From: Ampullaceana balthica
Taxonomy: Eukaryota; Mollusca; Gastropoda; Lymnaeidae
Length of the DNA stretch: 64,000 nt
Assembly: GCA_944989445.1 (NCBI GenBank)
Contig: CALYLW010000057.1
Location: 1,596,984-1,660,983 of the forward strand
Direction of reading: 5' to 3'
Shown here: one piece after another, positions 57,061 through 64,000 of the stretch
How the letters are laid out: the number at the start of each line of letters is the position of its first letter
How positions within the stretch are numbered: the first letter of the stretch is position 1
Notes under the pieces: generated by a model
Database searches by the model: none
What the model saw: the letters and a program-made list of their open reading frames with translations, nothing else
What the model was told of the DNA's origin: nothing
Translations under genes and position numbers: made by a program

Positions 57061-58122
57061 GATTCACTAACTAGTGTCAGGTACCCATTCAGAGCTTGAC
57101 TGACTCTGTAAAATCCTTGGTTCACTAACTAGTGTCAGGTACCCATTCAGAGCTTGGAGGACTCTGTAAAACCCTTGGTTCACTAACTAGTGTCAGGTAT
57201 CCATTCAGAGCTTGACTGACTCTGTAAAATCCTTGGTTCACTAACTATATATATATATATAGTGGCAGGTACCCATTCAGAGCTTGACTGACTCTGTAAA
57301 ATCCTTGGTTCACTAACTAGTGTCAGGTACCCATTCAGAGCTTGGAGGACTCTGTAAAACTCTTGGTTCACTAACTAGTGTCAGGTACCCATTCAGAGCT
57401 TGACTGACTCTGTAAAACTCTTGGTTCACTAACTAGTGTCAGGTACCCATTCAGAGCTTGACTGACTCTGTAAAACTCTTGGTTCACTAACTAGTGTCAG
57501 GTACCCATTCAGAGCTTGATTGACTCTGTAAAACTCTTGGTTCACTAACTAGTGTCAGGTACCCATTCAGAGCTTGACTGACTCTGTAAAACTCTTGGTT
57601 CACTAACTAGTTTCAGGTACCCATTCAGAGCTTGACTGACTCTGTAAAACTCTTGGTTCACTAACTAGTGTCAGGTACCCATTCAGAGCTTGACTGACTC
57701 TGTAAAACTCTTGGTTCACTAACTAGTGTCAGGTACCCATTCAGAGCTTGACTGACTCTGTAAAACTCTTGGTTCACTAACTAGTTTCAGGTACCCATTC
57801 AGAGATTGGCAGACTCTGTAAAACTCTTGGTTCCCTAACTAGTGTCAGGTACCCATTCAGAGCTTGGAGGACTCTGTAAAACCCTTGGTTCCCTAACTAG
57901 TGTCAGGTACCCATTCAGAGCTTGGAGGACTCTGTAAAACTCTTGGTTCCCTAACTGTGTCAGGTACCCATTCAGAGCTTGGAGGACTCTGTAAAACTCT
58001 TGGTTCACTAACTAGTGTCAGGTACCCATTTAGAGCTTGGAGGACTCTGTAAAACCCTTGGTTCCCTAACTGTGTCAGGTACCCATTCAGAGCTTGGCAG
58101 ACCCTGTAAAACTCTTGGTTCC
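57059..58122. repeat. Minisatellite, 58-bp unit, SINE-derived
   Basis: About 18 copies containing 'actaactagtgtcaggtacc' and 'cattcagagcttgactgact'. One unit is expanded by (at)n at about 57246-57262. The right edge abuts the CCGG target site of the transposon at 58125. Confidence 0.95.
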
Positions 58123-58701
58123 GGTGTAACAGGCCAGATTAAACCCCTGACCAGAATATACCCGGGTATAATCTGGCCTAGGCCAAAATATACCCCCGGG
58201 GTTAAACTGGCCTAGGCCAGAATATACCCCCTCAGGCCAGAATATACCCCTTTGACAACATGGGGATATATAGTAAAAAATTGATGAATGACTTTTTAGA
58301 CTTTACCTTCATGTTTTAGCTCTGTCAGAGAAATTAAACTCTTTTCTTAAGTAGCAAAATTGTTTTTAATGAAAATAAAATAATAATTATAAATTATGTT
58401 ACGATTATTGAAAGGATCATAACATTTTATTTGAAAATGATGATGTCGTTGTCTCGTTTTTTAAATATGAAATCTTATATAATTTCGACGATTCAAGATC
58501 AAAAGTTACAGTCCTTGCAAATATATATGGATATATATGCTTTCCTGTTCCTTTTGTTGTAGGCTCCCATTGACAGTACTTTAACAGAATCATCAGGGAA
58601 ATGATTTGGTGAAGAATCCTGTTTAATGTTGTAAACTTTTACCTTACTGGCATTGTAGGTGTTTCTGATTATTTTGATATATTCTTTAGCTTAACTCTTG
58701 T

Positions 58702-59522
58702 TCAATGAATCTACCACGAGGTAGGGACTATTCCATCAGGGACCAATGAATCTACCACGAGGTAGGGACTATTCCATCAGGGACCAATGAATCTACCACG
58801 AGGTAGGGACTATTCCATCAGGGCCCAATGAATCTACCACGAGGTAGGGACTATTCCATCAGGGACCAATGAATCTACCACGAGGTAGGGACTATTCCAT
58901 CAGGGACCAATGAATCTACCACGAGGTAGGGACTATTCCATCAGGGACCAATGAATCTACCACGAGGTAGGGACTATTCCATCAGGGCCCAATGAATCTA
59001 CCACGAGGTAGGGACTATTCCATCAGGGCCCAATGAATCTACCACGAGGTAGGGACTATTCCATCAGGGACCAATGAATCTACCACGAGGTAGGGACTAT
59101 TCCATCAGGGCCCAATGAATCTACCACGAGGTAGGGACTATTCCATCAGGGCCCAATGAATCTACCACGAGGTAGGGACTATTCCATCAGGGCCCAATGA
59201 ATCTACCACGAGGTAGGGACTATTCCATCAGGGACCAATGAATCTACCACGAGGTAGGGACTATTCCATCAGGGCCCAATGAATCTACCACGAGGTAGGG
59301 ACTATTCCATCAGGGACCAATGAATCTACCACGAGGTAGGGACTATTCCATCAGGGCCCAATGAATCTACCACGAGGTAGGGACTATTCCATCAGGGCCC
59401 AATGAATCTACCACGAGGTAGGGACTATTCCATCAGGGCCCAATGAATCTACCACGAGGTAGGGACTATTCCATCAGGGCCCAATGAATCTACCACGAGG
59501 TAGGGACTATTCCATCAGGGCT
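58702..59522. repeat. Minisatellite, 40-bp unit, inside the Ginger-type element
   Basis: About 20 copies containing caatgaatctaccacgaggt and agggactattccatcagg. The unit includes the hairpin ctacc-acga-ggtag. The only frequent variant is ggacc/ggccc. Confidence 0.97.
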
Positions 59523-59547
59523 CCATTTTCAATGTGGCGATGATTCT

Positions 59548-59919
59548 TCATATCATCGCCATCAGCATCCTTAATGGTAAAATTTTTCCATCTTCTGCAG
59601 GCCTGAGATCCGTAGGTAGCTTGGCTTTTCGTCCATACATAATTTCAAAAGGAGTGCACCTAGTTGAGGCTTGTACAGATGTGGTATGCACTGGTATATT
59701 GTTCAGTGGTGGTGTCTTCTTGCTGGTTTTTGGCTTTAGGGCAAAACATTTTTGACAGGCTTTGATATATTTGTGAACGTCATTCTTAATTCTTTTCCAA
59801 TAACATTGTTCACAGATTGTGGCTGTCTTATCTCTGCCAAAATTGCCACCAAAATTAGGTTGACATTCCAACATTGGCGAAATCCAATAAGGATGACCAT
59901 ACTGTTTTAAGATTAACAT
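59548..59919 (-). pseudogene. Gypsy/Ginger-type integrase, catalytic core deleted
   Basis: The minus-strand frame reads NFGGNFGRDKTATICEQCYW, then IKNDVHKYIKACQKC: the H2C2 zinc-binding domain. Its CxxC is kept (CQKC), but both expected histidines are replaced (Q in ECQ, N in GGN). After KTSKKTPPLNNIPV the frame jumps within about ten residues to STRCTPFEIMYGRKAKLP, a motif normally found just after the D,D-35-E core. About 130 residues with all three acidic catalytic residues are therefore missing. The frame is otherwise open (123 codons), which suggests a clean internal deletion. It can have no integrase activity. Confidence 0.85.
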
Positions 59920-60500
59920 AGGTAAAAATGAAGTGGGCTGATTTAAAACAAATAATTATAATTTGCACTACTGGAGCAAAGGTTTCTTTTGAATGTCTTA
60001 AGACTCCGTGAAGGCAAACCGAGCTACAGATAAAGGTTCGGAAATATGACAAGAAACATAGGGGAAGTCAAACGATGTTTCCCACACTTTATTCGTCCTA
60101 TTCTTTAAATTATTTTGCATGTCAGCGTATATTCAGAGAGATTAAATAAAGTGAAAGGTGCCATGATATGTTTATTTTTTTTAAAAAATGAAGATATGCC
60201 TAAACCGTTGTTCTAGTAACATTTAAATGCATGAGAGGAGAAAAAAAACATATAAAGAAAAAAAAACATTCATGCATAATTTAATTCAATAATTTAAAAT
60301 AATCTTTATTGCCATACTCAAAATAATTAAACATAATGATATGATTAATAAGCGAGGTACACGAAATAAATGTTCGCAAGCGTTTGAAAAGCTACAACTA
60401 TAGTCCCTATCGCGCTTAAATTATTTTTAAAAAAAAATAATCAATTCATGTTAGATCTATTGCTTGAATTAGTCAACTTTAAAAAAAAATTAAGTAATTT
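59920..60500. other. Interior of the Ginger-type element, non-coding
   Basis: AT-rich, no other domain of the element recognised. Confidence 0.5.
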
Positions 60501-60865
60501 AAAAAAAAACGCTGATTCCATCTATACTTGTGCAGACTGTAACTTTAGATAAAAAGTTACCGTCATATCAGACATCGTAATAAAAGAAATTATTTTATTA
60601 TTACTGTTTTACTGTAAATAAAACATCTTTCCTACTTAAGAAATGAGTTTAACTTCTTTGACAAAGCTAAAACTCATAAAAATGTCTTAATTAAGCATTC
60701 ATTCATTTTTTACTATAGATCCTCATGTTGTCAAAGGGGTATATTCTGGCCTGGAGGAGTATACTCTGGCCTAGGCCAGTTTAACCCCCGGGGTATATTC
60801 TGGCCTAGGCCAGATTATACCCGGGTATATTCTGGTCGGGGGTTTAATCTGGCCTGTTACACCGG

Positions 60866-62030
60866 GAACAAATATGAGGCCGGATAACTTGGAACCCAAA
60901 TACCTTGAAACATTCAAATGGTTCGTGCTTGCTCCCCTGTACTGACGTGATAGCAAAATGAGCCCCTACATGCATGGCCTAAAGCCATACAGGATTAAGC
61001 ATGAATTCGGCTTGTTTTATTAATTTTTACCATATAATAATTAAGGACTGGGGGCCCAAAATCTCATTTTCGTTACATTAGCTAAGTAAAAGGTATTTTA
61101 AACAGTGGCAACTGGAACTTGACCAAGATTGATACATAAAAAATTTGATGGCCCATATTAACATTCTAGAAGGTACTTAACTCCTAATGTCACTCGTTCG
61201 GGACGGGGGGGCCCCAATTCTTTTTTCATAAACTGTTAAATCTTTATTCCCCATTAAAAACATTTTTTTTAAATCTTGACACATATTGACACATATTGAC
61301 AGATATTGACACATATTGACACTTATTGACAGATATTGACACATATTTCCATCATGACCCAGACTGAAATTTAAAGTTTATGAACTTTACAACTTGCTCC
61401 GTTTTGGCCCGGGGCCCTTAATATCATTTTATCTCCAATTTTATTTTACATGACCTTGAAAAATTTTGACAAGCAAGTATATCCATCATGATCCAGATTG
61501 AAATTAACGGGTGTTTTTAAACTTAAATATTGCACTTATTGGGCCCGGGGGTCCATTAATGTCGTTTTATATATAAGCTGTATAAATATTTATTCACTGA
61601 TCGACATAAAACTTTAGAAAGTTATTGAACACACTCCCGCAAAGGGTTCTGGGTAAAATGGGAGTTTCTTGATCAAACTTGGTCCATAAGATTTTGATGA
61701 CACATATTGAGAAACTATGTGGGAAAAGATGTCCAAACGTTAAACTGGTTTCATTTCGAAATTCTACGCGTAACGGACTTAATGGTCGACAACACGGTCG
61801 ACTACGTTCGCCATGTAAAACCTTCTCTTTATGGCCCCATCTTCATAAAATGTGTTAGGCGGCTTCCCTGCTCTATTCGACACCGATGAACGCACTTATT
61901 TCTTTGGTACGACGTCAAAGTTATTCGCCATATTGAATCATTCCAACGGTCTTTAACTTATAGTCCAGTCTTCCAGAAATTCGGTACGCGGGTTCCCAAC
62001 GCTAACTGAAAATCCTACTTTTCCGCTGCA
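60866..62030. other. Intronic-type sequence with dispersed repeats
   Basis: 60955-61020 matches part of 41350-41450. 61265-61345 is a short array of 'atattgacac'. Three blocks with 'gggcccgggg' or 'gggggcccaa' followed by t-runs (61030, 61200, 61410-61560) look like copies of one diverged ~190-bp repeat. Confidence 0.45.
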
Positions 62031-62031
62031 G

Positions 62032-62254
62032 CGGTTCTCATACTTAAGAAAAACTGAAGGATTATAATTAGATTTATTTTTCATTTCTTGATAACTTCCG
62101 TGGACCGGCGGCTAATGGCCCACGGACCGGCGGCTAATGGCCCACGGACCGGTGGCTAATGGCCCACGGACCGGCGGCTAATGGCCCACGGACCGGCGGC
62201 TAATGGCCCACGGACCGCCACCGGCCGGCGGACCACCACTTTCCGAAGCACTGA
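62032..62254. mobile_element. Decayed hAT MITE carrying a 22-bp array
   Basis: The right end 'ccactttccgaagcactg' and left 'cagcggttctcatactt' resemble the TIR of the 187-bp MITEs at 15332 and 34438. The interior has five to six copies (62100-62220) of cggcggctaatggcccacgg plus ac. No matching target duplication was found. Confidence 0.6.
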
Positions 62255-62312
62255 TATGGAGTACGACAAGTTCTTCTGATGAGTTAATATTTATTATACA
62301 TTTTTTCCTCAG

Positions 62313-62359
62313 CTTTGCAGCAGGCGGGAACAGGTCTATACGATGCCATGGGTTATAAA
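62313..62359 (+). CDS. Exon 2 of the unrecognised plus-strand gene (partial)
   Basis: A 47-bp exon between a strong acceptor (cattttttcctcag, AG at 62311-62312) and a consensus donor (AAA|GTAAGT, 62360-62365). Two leading bases complete the codon begun in 54644-54776. The remaining 15 codons read LQQAGTGLYDAMGYK and end in phase 0. The other two frames either hit a stop or do not join the first exon. Too short for any open-frame list, but both splice sites and the phase agree. The gene must continue to the right of 62365; no following exon was placed with confidence. Confidence 0.55.
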
Positions 62360-62365
62360 GTAAGT

Positions 62366-62682
62366 CAATTTCATTGGCCGCTATTTCCTACTTAAGCTCA
62401 CATATATATACTGTATACCCAGTAATGTAACTTGGAATCTCTGTCCTCAGCCTGTCATCATACACGCCGGGTTGGTTGATTTTCTCCGGTCTAATAAATA
62501 ACTCCATGGCCATTTCATTGGTAACCAGAGCCATAATGACCAAAATATTGATGGTGAGCCCAAAATAACAGATAAGTTCATTTTTATTGGACTCGGAACA
62601 CATTGAGTGACATCAATAACAATCTTCAATAACTGCTACTCGCATCATAGGAATAAGATAATCTAATATTAAAGAGGCCTAA
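62366..62682. other. Ambiguous stretch; minus-strand frame with one hydrophobic segment
   Basis: A minus-strand frame (62388-62603) reads GLTINILVIMALVTNEMAME followed by polar sequence. The plus strand has an acceptor-like 'tctgtcctcag' at 62450-62460 followed by 16 codons and a stop. Neither reading is strong enough to call. Confidence 0.25.
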
Positions 62683-62684
62683 CC

Positions 62685-62912
62685 ATAATGACGTGATTTT
62701 GTGCCGATTTTTACCCCCCCCCTCCCCCCCCCCTCGTCACACTTTGGAACTTTGATTTAAATCTGCGCGCTTTGATGTGACGTCACAGCTTTTAAACACA
62801 CCCCTCTCACTCGTCACACATCGTCACAAATGAAAATGTGTTTAACCCCTTCCTCACCCCACACCCGGTCTCTAGGTTTGTGACGTCATTTGTGGACGGC
62901 CCCAAATACCAG
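62685..62912. mobile_element. MITE with TGACGTCA-containing ends
   Basis: Starts 'ccataatgacgtg' and ends 'tgtgacgtcatttgtggacg', with internal 'gatgtgacgtcacagc' and long c-runs. Same family as 52931, in opposite orientation. Confidence 0.7.
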
Positions 62913-63654
62913 CAAATAGTAGCACAGTTTTCAGTTACATCCATTTACAAGCAATATTTAATTTGAATCAAATGATATTTTTAAAAAATCATGAATAAGT
63001 CATTTGAAAAAGGAATTTAACATGTTAAAAGAAAAAGTCATTGTTAAAGTTTAAAAGGACGAAGTACAAATAGTTATGCATATACATTTTATTTAATAAT
63101 ATTTTTATTATTATTATTAAATATCCTTGAGATCAGTTGTTTAATTATCCTGAAATATTCCCATGGGAAAGGTGTGGCCTGGAGGGGATGGGTGGGGGGT
63201 GGGGCCCCAAGAACAATAATTACAATCAAAATAAATGGTTTGCTGTCACAGCCTCTTTATCTGCCATTGCCCTGATAGTATGAAATTACTGAAACCTTGC
63301 CAGAATACGTACCATTGTGTATGCTTGGGAGGAAAGATGTGTCGGTGTGATGGGGCGGGAGTTTAAGAAATAGTGTGAGGGAGGTTTATCAAATTTCAGA
63401 AATTCCAGTCTTAAAATGAAGCAATTTTTTGTTTAGGGTCTCAGTTTTGTTCTATATATATTATATATATACGAGCAACAAAGCACGTCCAAGGACGGGA
63501 ATAAGTGTCGGGCGACATGTGAAGTTCATGGTAGGTCATAACATCTACATCAACTTTGTCCAGAGAACCTACATCCCCCCCCCCACACCCATCTATCCAG
63601 AGACCCTCCCCCCCCCCACACCCTGGTCTGTCCAGATACCCTACCTCCCCTCCA
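62913..63654. other. No gene recognised
   Basis: AT-rich, then C-rich runs near 63570-63620; a 95-codon plus-strand frame has no domain. Confidence 0.35.
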
Positions 63655-63916
63655 CCGCGAGTACGTCACGCTCCAGAGGGGGGGGAGGGAGTGTAAGAAA
63701 GTGTGACAGTTTGTGACAGGGGGGGGGATCCGGCCATGTGTGACGTCACGGTGTTTTATATTAAATTTTAATTATTTTGTTCCTAAAAGACTAAATTTTG
63801 TTCGAACGTGTGACGTACTTTAGGGGGGTGGGGTCCGAGATTTGTGATAGTTTGTGACAGGGGGGGGGGAGTTAACAATGATCAAAAATAGTGTGACGTA
63901 CTTAACGGACGGCCCC
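63655..63916. mobile_element. MITE related to 56011-56321
   Basis: Ends 'gtgtgacgtacttaacggac'. It shares the 'tgacgtcacggtgttttata' block and paired 'gtttgtgacaggggggg' runs with the 56011 element in reverse orientation. Confidence 0.75.
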
Positions 63917-64000
63917 TTAATCGATTAATCGCTTACAAAATTGTTTAATCGATTAAAATTCGATTAAAATTTAAGAGAATATTTACAAATCCTTTTTTTC

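Larger units (their letters stand above)
58125..60861 (-). mobile_element. Ginger-type DNA transposon, 2737 bp, long TIRs, CCGG TSD
   Basis: Both ends begin tgtaacaggccagattaaac (the right end in reverse complement). The arms stay alignable for roughly 240-400 bp (58125 to ~58500; ~60500 to 60861). They are rich in 'ggcctaggcc' and 'cccgggtat' palindromes. CCGG flanks both sides (58121-58124 and 60862-60865). The interior encodes a gypsy-like integrase remnant on the minus strand. TGT..ACA ends, long TIRs, a 4-bp duplication and a gypsy-like integrase without reverse transcriptase are, as I recall, hallmarks of Ginger DNA transposons. A 40-bp minisatellite fills 58702-59522. Confidence 0.85.

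Noticed and set aside
62388..62603. Minus-strand 71-codon frame with a hydrophobic segment next to the plus-strand exon
   Set aside because: Looks protein-like but has no identifiable family, no clear acceptor and lies opposite a possible plus-strand acceptor. Left as ambiguous.

Overview
This window reads as intron-rich, repeat-laden animal genomic DNA, not bacterial or viral DNA. There are no operons or ribosome binding sites. Coding DNA is confined to a few short exons with GT-AG splice signals. The rest is decayed transposons, tRNA-derived SINE-like repeats and a very high load of minisatellites. A mollusc such as a gastropod is my best guess, from the hAT/Ginger/SINE mix and general resemblance to such genomes. 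That is inference; nothing in the sequence proves it.

Layout. 1-34.3 kb is dominated by about 30 tandem arrays (units of 11-58 bp), ending in a 3.4 kb array of a 30-bp unit at 30850-34266. Between and inside the arrays sit hAT-type elements and their MITEs, many with 8-bp target duplications I could read directly. 34.3-46.9 kb has almost no minisatellites. It is AT-rich, carries a minus-strand first coding exon (36778-36867) of a type II membrane protein resembling a polypeptide GalNAc-transferase, and holds three hAT elements, one nested in another (42220-45993 containing 42638-43900). 46.9-51.5 kb holds a three-copy ~550-bp tandem repeat and a minus-strand GTF2IRD2-like hAT transposase fossil, interrupted by a foldback element. 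51.5-64 kb holds a plus-strand split gene: exon 54644-54776, a 7536-bp intron, then exon 62313-62359, with phase-compatible GT-AG junctions. I do not recognise the product. The intron contains a 58-bp minisatellite grown from a SINE, and a 2737-bp transposon with long terminal inverted repeats and a CCGG target duplication. That transposon encodes a gutted gypsy-like integrase, which fits the Ginger superfamily.

The unifying theme is traffic between transposons and minisatellites. At least five arrays lie inside, or were seeded from, a transposable element (6893, 12335, 57059, 58702, 62095), and at least three elements landed in or at the edge of arrays (8792, 29033, 58125). Long open frames over the arrays are by-products of unit periodicity and are not annotated as genes.

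Limits: everything was read by eye. Copy numbers and the outer edges of decayed elements are approximate. Family names come from remembered motif patterns, not a search.
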